Positions 26,433-35,522 of a DNA stretch of 64,000 nucleotides are shown one piece after another. The notes beneath the pieces are model-generated. The model was not told the origin of the DNA. It saw only the letters and a list, made by a program, of their open reading frames with translations, and did no database searches. Source of the stretch: an uncultured Pseudomonadota bacterium. Its GTDB lineage: Bacteria > Pseudomonadota > Gammaproteobacteria > Steroidobacterales > Steroidobacteraceae. The stretch covers positions 62,001-126,000 of the forward strand of contig CAIKMS010000033.1 in NCBI GenBank assembly GCA_903828595.1, written 5' to 3'. Position 1 is the stretch's first letter; each line of letters begins with the position of its first letter. The translations under genes and the position numbers were made by a program.

Positions 26433-27680
26433 GTGATTTCATTGCTGCATCGCACGATCTTGACGGCTTTTTTTAGCATCGCCCTTGCCACGACTGCCAG
26501 CAGCGCGCCGAAGAGCGCGCAAGCCCAGTTCGAGGCTGAGTTAGCCCGTGGTATGGCGAAGGGTATGCCGGGCATCTCAGCGGCCATTGCGACCAGACAA
26601 GGGGTCATTTGGACCGGTACGGTGGGATATGCCGATATTGCCACTCATTCCAAAACTAATGAGGCCTACCTGTATGGCATAGGCAGCATTACCAAGACCT
26701 TTGTCGCCTGCGTGGTTCAAGAATTAGCAGACGAGGGCCGCTTGAACTTGGATCAGACGGCGGCCGATATTTTAGGTGTTGACCAACTGGCCGATATTCC
26801 CAACGCCAATCAAGCGACCGTGCGACAACTCCTAAGCCATACCAGCGGCGTACCAACTTGGGAGTTTGACGCTGATTGGATCCGCCGAGGCCGTGGATCT
26901 GATCTGCTAACCGAGCGCTACTGGCGTAAAGATGAAACTCTAAACTACATACGCGGCGGGCGGCACGCGGCTACCAATGAACCCGGCAAGGGCTATGCTT
27001 ATTCCAACTCGAATTACACCATTCTTGGCTTAGTGGTTGAAAAGATCACCGGGCATGACGTGCTGGAAGAATTGCATCACCGGCTGCTGGATCCGTCAGG
27101 TCTAACAGAAATCAAGATGGAGGGGTTCGAGGCCATCGACCCATTAAGAATTCCCGGTCGCTATCACTTCAACACAAAGGAATTTCAGCGGGATGCCGGT
27201 TTACATTCCTCGTTCCAGTCCGTCACCCCCCAGCTCATTGATGTAAGTCGATCCAATCTGTCAACCGAATGGACCGCCGGTGGATTGATGGCCAGTGCAC
27301 GTCATCTGGCTGAATTTGCCCGAGCTTTGCGTGACGGCCAAATCGTCAGCCAGGCTGCGATGGACCGTATGATGACATTCACCCCAACCGACGAGGCCGG
27401 TGAACAAGCCGGCCAGGGCCTATTCAGAGAGAGACTCGAAAACGGTTCGCTGATCGGTTACGACGGCGGGGTATTAGGCTTTGGCGGGGTCATGGGCTGG
27501 CTGGAGGGCGAAGACTTAGTCGTTGTGATTCTGACCAACGTGGGAACCATGCATTCCGGTGACACCGCTTTTTACCCGTTGCAGTTGGTCAGAAAAGCAT
27601 CCTTCATTACCGCGGCTCGTCGCCTCGCTCTTGAGCTATCACCCCATAGAAAGCCAGCACGCCCGACCGTATCCCCGTAA
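26433..27680 (+). CDS. Beta-lactamase-fold serine hydrolase (class C / D-aminopeptidase type), exported
   Basis: A 415-residue penicillin-recognising serine hydrolase. After a Sec signal (1-25) come the SxxK motif GSITKTF (S85, K88), the YSN motif in YAYSNSNY (Y190-N192) and a C-terminal strand in which the usual KTG is replaced by YDGGVLGFGG, typical of esterase/D-peptidase members and not of true AmpC. The GTG start follows AGAGA by about seven bases. Such proteins hydrolyse D-amino-acid peptides, esters or peptidoglycan fragments in the periplasm; an antibiotic-resistance role is not indicated. Confidence 0.88.
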   Translation: MISLLHRTILTAFFSIALATTASSAPKSAQAQFEAELARGMAKGMPGISAAIATRQGVIWTGTVGYADIATHSKTNEAYLYGIGSITKTFVACVVQELADEGRLNLDQTAADILGVDQLADIPNANQATVRQLLSHTSGVPTWEFDADWIRRGRGSDLLTERYWRKDETLNYIRGGRHAATNEPGKGYAYSNSNYTILGLVVEKITGHDVLEELHHRLLDPSGLTEIKMEGFEAIDPLRIPGRYHFNTKEFQRDAGLHSSFQSVTPQLIDVSRSNLSTEWTAGGLMASARHLAEFARALRDGQIVSQAAMDRMMTFTPTDEAGEQAGQGLFRERLENGSLIGYDGGVLGFGGVMGWLEGEDLVVVILTNVGTMHSGDTAFYPLQLVRKASFITAARRLALELSPHRKPARPTVSP

Positions 27681-27684
27681 AGCG

Positions 27685-27930
27685 TCAAAGCCACCCCTGC
27701 CGCCAATGAGAGGCATTTTTTAGATCCTCCCACCGGATGTGCTGCGCTCGTTTCGAATGCACTGCCTCGATTTCAACCCACTCAACAGGCTGCCCTTCCT
27801 CGGCAGGCTCCACCAGCGCAACAACCATAAAGTGCTTCTCACGGTTTTTCGGGCTCACGGCAGTCCACTTCGTGTGTAGCAGCTTTTTCGGGTGCAATGA
27901 CAGCACCGCGCCGTTTTTTGGACTCGTCAT
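27685..27930 (-). CDS. TIGR02450-family Trp-rich protein
   Basis: A small protein of 81 residues with the conserved LHPKKLLHTKWTAVSPKNREKHF block, WVEIEAV, RWEDLK and terminal HWRQGWL, the tryptophan-rich TIGR02450 family of gammaproteobacteria and cyanobacteria. The ATG at 27930 has GAGGA five bases upstream, better than an in-frame start five codons earlier. Convergent with the serine hydrolase (4-base gap) and divergent from the PH-domain gene. No biochemical function is established. Confidence 0.88.
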   Translation of the reverse strand: MTSPKNGAVLSLHPKKLLHTKWTAVSPKNREKHFMVVALVEPAEEGQPVEWVEIEAVHSKRAQHIRWEDLKNASHWRQGWL

Positions 27931-28001
27931 ACGTATCCTCAACACCCGTGCAGCCCATTATACTGAGCCCATCGACAAACTTTGACCTTGGAATCTGCCT
28001 T

Positions 28002-28448
28002 ATGACTCAATATACCCAACGCGTACTGACCGAGGGTGAGAACCTGATTTACTCGGCACGATTAAGTCTGTGGGCACAATGGTCATCTCTGGCCATCGGT
28101 GGATTTTTGCTTATTTTGGTCGTTTTTAGCCGTTGGTTATTGCCGCTTTCGTTAATAGGTGCTTTTCTGCTTTTAAAGGTCTGGTTGGCTTATCAAACGA
28201 CCGAACTATCGATTACCAACAAACGCATCATCAGCAAGGCTGGCATCCTAAGTCACACCGTGATGGAACTGCGATTGGATAAAATCGAAAGCATTCGAGT
28301 ATCCCAGTCGATTTTCGGGCGAATTTTTGGCTACGGGTCAGTTACTCTCGCCGGCACCGGCGGCGACAAAACGCCGATTGAACACATCTGTGCGCCGGCT
28401 GAATTTCAAAAGCACTTTATGATCGCCAACGAGAAGCGAAACACGTAA
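28002..28448 (+). CDS. Membrane protein with bacterial PH (YdbS/DUF304-like) domain
   Basis: A 148-residue protein: N-terminal strand TEGENLIYSARLSLW, two adjacent transmembrane helices (residues about 30-70), then a bPH2-type domain with TTELSITNKRIISKAG, LRLDKIESIRVSQSIFGRIFGYGSV and TLAGTGGDKTPI. Members anchor in the inner membrane with the PH-like domain in the cytosol. The ATG at 28002 begins the conserved region; the longer open frame upstream overlaps the opposing Trp-rich gene. Function unknown; it stands as a single gene before a pseudouridine synthase. Confidence 0.85.
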   Translation: MTQYTQRVLTEGENLIYSARLSLWAQWSSLAIGGFLLILVVFSRWLLPLSLIGAFLLLKVWLAYQTTELSITNKRIISKAGILSHTVMELRLDKIESIRVSQSIFGRIFGYGSVTLAGTGGDKTPIEHICAPAEFQKHFMIANEKRNT

Positions 28449-28511
28449 GACATTGGGGTTGCGTGTCATAAGGCTAGGGCAGCGATAAATTCCGCATCAT
28501 CCCCGAGACTT

Positions 28512-29414
28512 TTGCAACCCTGCACCCAAGCTAGGCTCATAACTTTGCAAATCAGCGCGTCGAGCATCGTACACTTACCCGTTGGGCGGTGGTCCACTGT
28601 TCTGGATTGCCTGTGTGAGCACTTCGCCCACATTCCACGCTCAATCTGGGAAAGTCGTGCACAACGCGGCCTGCTGTTGGACGAGAACCACCAAACGCTG
28701 AGCGCGGAGAGCCCGTACCGTGCGGGCATGCGCGTTCATTATTGGCGAGAAGTCGCTAACGAACCGCGCGTACCGGTTGAAGAGCGCATCCTCTTTCAAG
28801 ATGAGCATTTGATCGTTGTCGACAAACCCCACTTCCTGACGGTCACACCCACCGGTCCTTGGGTAGAGGAAACGCTACTCCGACGCCTGCAAAAGCGACT
28901 CAGCCTTCCCGATCTGGCGCCGTTACACCGACTCGACCGCCTGACGGCCGGGCTGATTCTTTTTGCCGTAAATCCATCTGAACGAAATGCTTATCACGAC
29001 CTCTTTCGATCTCACCGTATCCTCAAAGTTTATGAGGCTTTAGCGCCACCGATTACAAACCTGTCATTTCCTGTGAAGCGACGTTCTCGGCTTGTGCGCG
29101 GCAATCCCTTTTTTCTATCCTGCGAAAGCCCAGGCGTTGCCAATTCCGAAACCCTTATCGACGTGATAGATGCCACCGGCGCCTTTTGGCGATACGACCT
29201 GCGACCCGTCACAGGTCACAAACATCAGCTAAGAGTGCATATGGCAGCCCTAGGCGCGCCAATCCTTAACGATCCATTCTATCCGCACGTTTTACCCGCA
29301 GCGCCTGATGACTACAGCAAGCCCTTGAAGTTACTCGCCCGGGAAATTCAATTTAGAGATCCTATAAAAAATATCGAGCGCTCCTTCCGAAGCGCCTTAA
29401 GCTTAGTGCGCTAA
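28512..29414 (+). CDS. RluA-family RNA pseudouridine synthase
   Basis: About 290-300 residues. The catalytic motif is LHRLDRLTAGLILFA, in which the Asp attacks the uridine; DEHLIVVDKPHFLTVTP is family motif I and TGHKHQLRVHMAALGAPILND is motif III. The N-terminal LPVGRWSTVLDCLCEHF unit is the S4-like extension of one COG0564 subgroup. No ATG is available; the frame could start at TTG 28512 or TTG 28545. Which RNA is modified cannot be deduced. No partner genes adjoin it. Confidence 0.88.
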   Translation: MQPCTQARLITLQISASSIVHLPVGRWSTVLDCLCEHFAHIPRSIWESRAQRGLLLDENHQTLSAESPYRAGMRVHYWREVANEPRVPVEERILFQDEHLIVVDKPHFLTVTPTGPWVEETLLRRLQKRLSLPDLAPLHRLDRLTAGLILFAVNPSERNAYHDLFRSHRILKVYEALAPPITNLSFPVKRRSRLVRGNPFFLSCESPGVANSETLIDVIDATGAFWRYDLRPVTGHKHQLRVHMAALGAPILNDPFYPHVLPAAPDDYSKPLKLLAREIQFRDPIKNIERSFRSALSLVR

Positions 29415-29522
29415 GCTTTTTGCCGTGAACGCTGGCTCTTAAACCGGAACATCACGTCTAGCCACTCACGTCGGCCTGCCGGTCATTGCACGTCTGTAGA
29501 CAACGCTTTAAGGCCAGGTCTT

Positions 29523-29559
29523 AAAAAGAAAAAGGCGCCTTTCTTGCGAGAGGCGCCTT
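29523..29559 (-). terminator. Rho-independent terminator of the second TonB receptor gene
   Basis: Read leftward after the receptor stop (29582), a 9-bp perfect stem (29551-29559 with 29532-29540, AAGGCGCCT arms) and a 10-base loop are followed by TTTTTCTTTTT. This is a textbook intrinsic terminator and the strongest in the window. Confidence 0.88.
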
Positions 29560-29581
29560 ATCGTCACGATAGTCTTAAGTC

Positions 29582-31999
29582 TTAGTAGCGGTAGGTGACC
29601 GTAACACCCACAGTACGTGGCGTCAGGCCACGGCCGAAGTAGTTAGTGTCAAATACGGCACCGTTATTCCAAGGTGCTTTAGTAATGGTTGGGTAATCAC
29701 GCGACACAAAAACTGCCGTGTGATAGTTCAGCAAGTTCTGCGCAAACACCGAGATATCGGCCCCACCAATATGCAGACCGCCACGTGCCGATAGCACATT
29801 GATCATCGGTAAGCCCGGCTGCGTCGGATCTGAGTTTACGCCTTGAGCGCTATCCAGATACGGCAACAAGCTTTGCTGCGCAGTGGAGTACTGATAATCC
29901 ACACGCAGGTAGGGCTTGTGTTCCACCGAAGCGAAGGTGTACTCGGCGTTCGCCGTGATATTCCATGGCGCTGCGAGTAAGTGGTCGCCCTGGGCAACAA
30001 CAGGCACGGGTGGCCCACTGCCCTGTGGCAGAGCAACTGTCTGCTTGAAGTACGTCGAGGTGTATGCCGCCGTTGCACCTAAGGTCAACGCATCGCTTGC
30101 GCGCCATTGCAGTTCGATGTCACCGCCACGACCCGTCGCTTCGCCTAAGTTCGGCACGAAGCCTAAACCGCAAGCCAGGTACACGAACTGCTGAATGTTG
30201 GTCCAATTCAAGTAGTAAGCGGAGGCATTCAGCTGGACCCTGCGATCCATCAACGTGTTCTTCGAACCTACTTCGTACAACCACAACGAGTCAGAGGTAA
30301 ACGTGGTTGGCGGAATCACGCCGCAGTTGGACGGCAGGCGCGCATTAGGACCGCCTGGACGGAAGCCCTTTGAGGCACTGGCGTAAAGCAGATTGTCGGG
30401 CGTGGCTTTGTAGTTCAACACAAAGCGCGGCGTTACCGGCGTCTCGGTCAGACTGGATGTGCTGTTAATCGCCGTCGGGCTATCAGGTGCCGTACTGCCG
30501 TTTAACGCCCCCCACTCCTGAACGATAGCGGTCGTGTCGATGCGCGAAGCGCGCACACCGGCGGTCGCCTTCCACTTCTCGGTCAGGTTCAAGCTGACTT
30601 CCCCGAACAGGGCCATCTGCTTATCCAACGCGCTAAAAATCGGCTGGTTGTAAATAGGTGTCTGCGGCGTTGAACCGACAATACCGCCCACACCGGCTGG
30701 GTTGTAAATGTACTCAGTCGAATCCTCTAGCACGTGCGCGTAGTAAAGGCCGGCCGTCCATTGCACAAACGCCTTCGGATCCACCGAACTTACGCGCAGT
30801 TCTTCGGAGAAGTTATCCTGATGATCGGTAAAAGTTGCCGAGACAGCATTTGCCGCTGTCGGATACTGGTTGCCACCAAAGACGGTGTTGAACCACTGGC
30901 TATAGTCTGAGGTCGAGTGCTGATCACGCGAGAAGTACGACGTATTCGAGGTCACATGCACCCAAGATGGTGACCACTCCGCTTTTACGGCCGCGATGTA
31001 CCAAGGATCGGTACTTGGATTGCGCTGCTGGTTACCCGTGACGTAATGGCTGTTGGCAGGATCCGATATGTTCAACCAGTAAGCACCGCTGTCGTTGTAC
31101 TGCAGGCTCTGCATGTAGAACGACGGGCTGATGGTCAAATCATCCATCGGAACCCATTTTAAGGCCGCACGGAACGTACCGGTATCGTGCCAGTTGGCAT
31201 TCTTCTCAGTGATTCCTGTGACGGTTGGCGTGCCGGAGTACAAGGTCGCACCACCACCACCACCGGCAAAATAGTCAGCCGGTGTTGACGGGGGCGCTGC
31301 ATAGGTCGCGCGATCAACCCAGCCGCCATCTTCGCGATAAGAAGCACTGACGCGGAAACCTAAAACGCCATCAATGATAGGGCCGCCAACCGCCAGACCG
31401 GCATCGTAGTTGTTGCCGCCGTGATCGATGCTTCCCAGTTCAGCACGCGCATACACTTGGTAGTCATGCAAGCTGGCCTCGGGCGTAATGAAGCGAACCG
31501 TACCACCCTCGGAGCCTGCACCAAACAGCGTGCCTTGCGGGCCTTTGAGAACCTCGACGCGCTCGAGATCAAAGAGTGCCGGGTACGGGTTCACGGTGCC
31601 GAAATTCAAATGTCGAGTCTGGATGGGTGTGTCATCCACATACACGCCGGTGGTTGACGCACCGGCAGAAGACTGGATGCCGCGGATCGAGATATCCGAT
31701 CCTTCATCGTTGTAGTTACCAGAGGAGCCGCTGCCGTTGCGGATGAAGGTCACGCCCGGGCTGACGCGAGACAGGTCGTCGATGCCCTTAACACCTTGCT
31801 GATCCAGCTTTTCCTGACTGTACACGGTGATCGTCATCGGCACGTCGTTGATCTTCTCGGAGCGCCGCTGCGCCGTCACGACGACTTCGTCAAGACCTGC
31901 CATTGAGGGCGCGGTTTGCGCGAAGGCACTAGTGGACAACAAGCCTTGCAGCAAAACACCTGAAGCACAAAACATAAACCGACGAAAATCTCGCGACAT
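29582..31999 (-). CDS. TonB-dependent outer-membrane receptor
   Basis: An 805-residue receptor with a Sec signal (SGVLLQGLLSTSAFA), the box LDEVVVTAQRR, a plug containing INDVPMTITVYS, DISIRGIQSSAGASTTGVYVDDTP and RVEVLKGPQGTLFGAGSEGG, and a barrel that ends in VTVTYRY. The start at 31999 is preferred to an ATG 22 codons upstream because GGGAGA is six bases before it and the signal peptide then begins the protein. It is monocistronic, ending in a strong terminator. Its gene is followed upstream by no obvious partner; the substrate is unknown. Confidence 0.93.
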   Translation of the reverse strand: MSRDFRRFMFCASGVLLQGLLSTSAFAQTAPSMAGLDEVVVTAQRRSEKINDVPMTITVYSQEKLDQQGVKGIDDLSRVSPGVTFIRNGSGSSGNYNDEGSDISIRGIQSSAGASTTGVYVDDTPIQTRHLNFGTVNPYPALFDLERVEVLKGPQGTLFGAGSEGGTVRFITPEASLHDYQVYARAELGSIDHGGNNYDAGLAVGGPIIDGVLGFRVSASYREDGGWVDRATYAAPPSTPADYFAGGGGGATLYSGTPTVTGITEKNANWHDTGTFRAALKWVPMDDLTISPSFYMQSLQYNDSGAYWLNISDPANSHYVTGNQQRNPSTDPWYIAAVKAEWSPSWVHVTSNTSYFSRDQHSTSDYSQWFNTVFGGNQYPTAANAVSATFTDHQDNFSEELRVSSVDPKAFVQWTAGLYYAHVLEDSTEYIYNPAGVGGIVGSTPQTPIYNQPIFSALDKQMALFGEVSLNLTEKWKATAGVRASRIDTTAIVQEWGALNGSTAPDSPTAINSTSSLTETPVTPRFVLNYKATPDNLLYASASKGFRPGGPNARLPSNCGVIPPTTFTSDSLWLYEVGSKNTLMDRRVQLNASAYYLNWTNIQQFVYLACGLGFVPNLGEATGRGGDIELQWRASDALTLGATAAYTSTYFKQTVALPQGSGPPVPVVAQGDHLLAAPWNITANAEYTFASVEHKPYLRVDYQYSTAQQSLLPYLDSAQGVNSDPTQPGLPMINVLSARGGLHIGGADISVFAQNLLNYHTAVFVSRDYPTITKAPWNNGAVFDTNYFGRGLTPRTVGVTVTYRY

Positions 32000-32225
32000 G
32001 AATATCTCCCTGTATCGAAAACCACCGGCTAACCGTTCGTCAGCCGTATCATCAAACTCAAACATCGGCGTCCTTGTTCTGGCTCTCTAATCGCTTCACG
32101 TTGCTGCGAAGCAACAGTCAGTACAAGGATTGCTGAACTGTAAAAATACTCTAATTTTTGTCCCGTGCCCACCTCAAGCCGTCGCAGGGCCACCACAGCC
32201 ACCGCCGCCGCAAGGCCAATGGGCC

Positions 32226-33071
32226 CTAGCCAGGGCTCGATAGAGCTTGGTTTAAAACCTGCGCTATGCGTACTCCTGCCCGTGTCAGCAGCATGGGCAT
32301 CAGGCTAACTGCATGCTCCTCGTAGGCACTGGTAAGCTGCAGTACTTGGGGAATGGGCCCGTGACACACATTGTTGGATAACTCACCGTACACGACGTCA
32401 ACGGCCAGCTGATGGCTTTGCGCCATCCAGTCCTCCGGTTGGCCCTGTCCCCAGGCTTTCAAATCCGAGATGTAGCGTTGCCGCCACATAGTGGCGATGG
32501 TCCGATAATTTTGCCCTTGCGTCGCCTCATGCACCCAATCCACGTCCCACACGCTATGGAGATTTCGGACGGCCGATTGCCCCGGCAACCGTACTTTGAC
32601 GTCGTTGCCACCTCGATCCTGATTATCGGAGGCGTGTAAAGGCTGAGCCATGTCACCGAGCACGTGAACCAGAAAAAGGACAGCCAGAACCCGGCTGTCT
32701 TTCGACTGTCGATGATCTGACAGCACGCTACGAAAATGGCGAATAGCCGCGGATGCACACGCACCGTTTGGGCAGTAATCACCAAGCGAGCTTTCCGCGG
32801 TGCAAAGTGGCTGATCGTCGTAATGCCAAAGCGGCGACTCCGGCCAATCTCTCTTTAACTGCGCGCGCTGCTGATCAGCCACTAACGCCCACTCGGCCAG
32901 GTTGTCGGAACCCATTAATTCGATCAACGCCGCTCGAGCCGAATCCGACAATAGAGCGGCGGCTATTTCACCGGTAATGCGGTGACCCTCCACCCCAAAG
33001 GCTCCACAAGGCGAGGTGAAAAACAAACCCATGCCAACCAGGATGGAAAATTTTCTTAGCCAGGAACCCAC
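32226..33071 (-). CDS. S1/P1-family nuclease, exported
   Basis: A 281-residue zinc nuclease with a Sec signal (1-24). The mature part shows VEGHRITGEIAAALL, then WHYDDQPLC, RVLAVLFLVHVLGDMAQPLHASDNQDRGGNDVKV, all typical of the trinuclear zinc site (H30, the HxxGDMxQPLH histidines, the D in DRGGND). In the family the first mature residue is normally Trp and its backbone binds zinc; here it would be Phe25 (AFGVEGH). GTG start with AGGGGG upstream. It would degrade single-stranded nucleic acid in the periplasm. Confidence 0.88.
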   Translation of the reverse strand: MGSWLRKFSILVGMGLFFTSPCGAFGVEGHRITGEIAAALLSDSARAALIELMGSDNLAEWALVADQQRAQLKRDWPESPLWHYDDQPLCTAESSLGDYCPNGACASAAIRHFRSVLSDHRQSKDSRVLAVLFLVHVLGDMAQPLHASDNQDRGGNDVKVRLPGQSAVRNLHSVWDVDWVHEATQGQNYRTIATMWRQRYISDLKAWGQGQPEDWMAQSHQLAVDVVYGELSNNVCHGPIPQVLQLTSAYEEHAVSLMPMLLTRAGVRIAQVLNQALSSPG

Positions 33072-33188
33072 GGTTACCCCCTGCGGTATGAAGCACTCGT
33101 CCTCAGTTCACCCGTGCTAATGGTACGCGCAAGCGTGCAGGGATAAACTGCTCGCCTTCCTGTCACGTTGCCCCCTCTGGAGCCTTGC

Positions 33189-34142
33189 ATGTCGGATTAT
33201 CAGTTTGCTTACCTCACCAGCACCAGTCACCCCGGTTTTTTAAATGCGCCACCGCTGGAAACCCGACCGGACGCGGCCTTCGTAGTTGCCGGCATTGCCT
33301 GGGATGGTTCGACAACCAATCGTCCCGGTGCTCGCCTGGGCCCGTATCAGATCCGTCGTGCAAGCCACATGCTCTGCGATGCGGGACATCCCGTCTTTGA
33401 TCTGTCACCTTCAGATTTAGTCGCCGATCTGGGTGATCTGCCGCTGCCGAATACGTCGATCGAGCGTATGCGTGAAACCTTAGCGCCGATGGCCAAAGCG
33501 TTAGTAGACAAACACCACATGGTTTGGCTAGGTGGCGACCACTCGATAACTTTACCGCTGCTGCGCGCCTACCGAGCTAAGGTCGGTCGGCCATTGGCCC
33601 TGGTCCATTTTGATGCGCATTGCGACACCTGGCCGGACCATGCCGGCGAGCCGTCAGGGCATGGCACGTGGGTCTGTGATGCGGTCAACGAGGGACTGAT
33701 TGATCCCACCTTGACCGTGCAAATTGGACTGCGCTCGGCCGGTGCCAAAGAGATCAGACAGTACATTGCCGATCGCGGCGGTCTGATCTACACGGCTCGA
33801 GACTTACGCGGACTGGACAATACCCGGGAGCTGCAGCACGTCATGGATGCGTTTCGCAGCCGCGTACAGAAAGCCGATGCCCCGCCGGTCTACCTCTCAC
33901 TGGACATTGACTGCCTGGACCCAGCGTACGCCCCTGGCACCGGAACACCCGAACCGGGTGGATTAAGCACCAGCCAGGTACTGACGTTACTGGAAGGCTG
34001 GAGCGATCTGGATTTCATCGGTATGGACTTATGCGAGGTCTCTCCGCCGTTCGATCACGCCGAGTTAACCAGCAATGCCGCATCCACGCTGATTTGGACC
34101 TACATCAGCGGCCAAGCCGCCAAACGGGCAACCAAGGCCTGA
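33189..34142 (+). CDS. Agmatinase-family ureohydrolase
   Basis: A 317-residue ureohydrolase with all six manganese ligands in place: H118 (GGDHSI), D142, H144 and D146 (HFDAHCD), D239 and D241 (SLDIDCLDP). The APGTGTPEPGG loop near 248-259 is typical of agmatinase and guanidino-acid hydrolases rather than arginase. Expected reaction: agmatine (or a similar guanidino compound) to an amine plus urea. The ATG at 33189 has TGGAG seven bases upstream; seven earlier codons add no conserved sequence. Its product putrescine would feed the polyamine cluster at 49-62 kb, though the genes are far apart. Confidence 0.87.
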   Translation: MSDYQFAYLTSTSHPGFLNAPPLETRPDAAFVVAGIAWDGSTTNRPGARLGPYQIRRASHMLCDAGHPVFDLSPSDLVADLGDLPLPNTSIERMRETLAPMAKALVDKHHMVWLGGDHSITLPLLRAYRAKVGRPLALVHFDAHCDTWPDHAGEPSGHGTWVCDAVNEGLIDPTLTVQIGLRSAGAKEIRQYIADRGGLIYTARDLRGLDNTRELQHVMDAFRSRVQKADAPPVYLSLDIDCLDPAYAPGTGTPEPGGLSTSQVLTLLEGWSDLDFIGMDLCEVSPPFDHAELTSNAASTLIWTYISGQAAKRATKA

Positions 34143-34157
34143 AGTCCTTCGGTGATC

Positions 34158-34181
34158 GCCCGAGCCGCCTCAGGCTCGGGC
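34158..34181. terminator. Possible bidirectional hairpin between convergent genes
   Basis: GCCCGAGCC (34158-34166) pairs perfectly with GGCTCGGGC (34173-34181) around a six-base loop. The Rieske gene's stop codon lies in the loop region. There is no T-run on either side, so factor-independent termination is not certain. Confidence 0.4.
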
Positions 34182-35360
34182 CATTTCGGTTGCCACCCAG
34201 CGGTGGAAGTTCAACAGTGCCCACTCCTCGGGCATCAGGACGCCTCGCTCATGAGGTAGCGCGCGCAGTCCCCGCTGATTGAGTTCCGCCACGGCGGCGT
34301 CTTCCAACATGACAACGCTGGTGAACTCGACGATCGCTGACAGATCAAATTGAGGGTTCTTCAAAGTCTCAGGGGCGACAAAAAACTCTACGCACAATTC
34401 TGTTTGTTCAGGCCCCAAGGGACGTAGGCGAACTACCCGAACGTAATCCACGTGCGCTGCGACAAACATGGTCGGCAAGGCGGTAACGTAAACATGACCC
34501 AACTTTCGGTCTTCAGGCGTGAGCTTGGGGAAATGCTCAGCGGTAGACTGTCCATCGCGCGACCAAGTCACCGCACCGTTACGCAAGCCACCCTTATATC
34601 GAGGATCTTGATACTTAGGATCATCCGATGCCGCATGGGCTTGCCACTGCGGATCATCCTGCTCGTCCATTAGCGCTCGTGAAAAGATTGGCACCAGCTG
34701 ACACAGTGACGGATGCACCGTGGGACAATGCAGGCACTCGTTGTAATTCTCCCAAAACACTTTCCAATTACAGTTCATGGTTTTGGTGAATGAGTGCGCA
34801 ATGACCAGATCACGCATAGGCCAGTTATCCAAGCGACTCAGTGGCGCATCAAAGCCTGCCTCAAACGGCGGCGGATCTACCGCCAGATTTACGAACACAA
34901 AACCGTTCCACTCACGAAGCGCAACGCTGTAGAGGGACCAGTCTTTTCGATCAAAGCCTTCGGGCAGCGTCTTAGAGCTCGTCCGAAGCAACTCGCCTTT
35001 GAGGCTGTATGACCAACTGTGATAAGGACATATCAAGTGGGAGCTGGCCAGCCGGCCTGAAGTATCGGTGCACAGCGCGGCGCCTCGATGTCGGCACGTG
35101 TTATGAAAGGCCCGTAACTCACCGGATTCATCCCGAAGTAAGATCAGGCGCTGCGAGCCGATTTCAACCGTCTTAAAATCCCGTGGGCTGGTCAGCTCCG
35201 AAGTGCGGGCGACGTAAATCCAGTTCCGGTACCAAATTTTCGCCAGTTCCAATTCATAACGTGCGGGATCGTAATAATCACTGGCCGGCAGGCCGGGCAC
35301 GGCTTTTATCAAACCATTGTGGGTCTGTGACATGGCAGGTGTTTGTAATTCGGCGTTCAT
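34170..35360 (-). CDS. Rieske non-heme iron oxygenase alpha subunit (GbcA-like)
   Basis: A 396-residue oxygenase. The Rieske centre is C89-x-H91 (NTCRHRG) and C111-x2-H114 (CPYHSW). The mononuclear iron site is ENYNECLHCPTVHP, with H211 and H216. The NECxHCPxVHP signature is that of the quaternary-amine group (glycine betaine, stachydrine or carnitine oxygenases) more than of aromatic-ring dioxygenases. The start at 35360 has AGGAA six bases upstream. No reductase gene is adjacent, so electrons must come from elsewhere. It is divergent from a phytanoyl-CoA dioxygenase-like gene with which it may share a promoter region. Confidence 0.87.
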   Translation of the reverse strand: MNAELQTPAMSQTHNGLIKAVPGLPASDYYDPARYELELAKIWYRNWIYVARTSELTSPRDFKTVEIGSQRLILLRDESGELRAFHNTCRHRGAALCTDTSGRLASSHLICPYHSWSYSLKGELLRTSSKTLPEGFDRKDWSLYSVALREWNGFVFVNLAVDPPPFEAGFDAPLSRLDNWPMRDLVIAHSFTKTMNCNWKVFWENYNECLHCPTVHPSLCQLVPIFSRALMDEQDDPQWQAHAASDDPKYQDPRYKGGLRNGAVTWSRDGQSTAEHFPKLTPEDRKLGHVYVTALPTMFVAAHVDYVRVVRLRPLGPEQTELCVEFFVAPETLKNPQFDLSAIVEFTSVVMLEDAAVAELNQRGLRALPHERGVLMPEEWALLNFHRWVATEMARA

Positions 35361-35522
35361 CGAGCGTTCCTCACCGGGATCTTCGCAAGCGTTTGGCAGA
35401 CGACAGATACACAGTCTAGGCGAAAACTGAACCCAGCCAAAATATTGCTGCGCACCATGACGCATCCGCAAGCTGACCAGTCGCGCTATACTTAATTCAT
35501 CCGATGATGTAAGGATCTCGCT

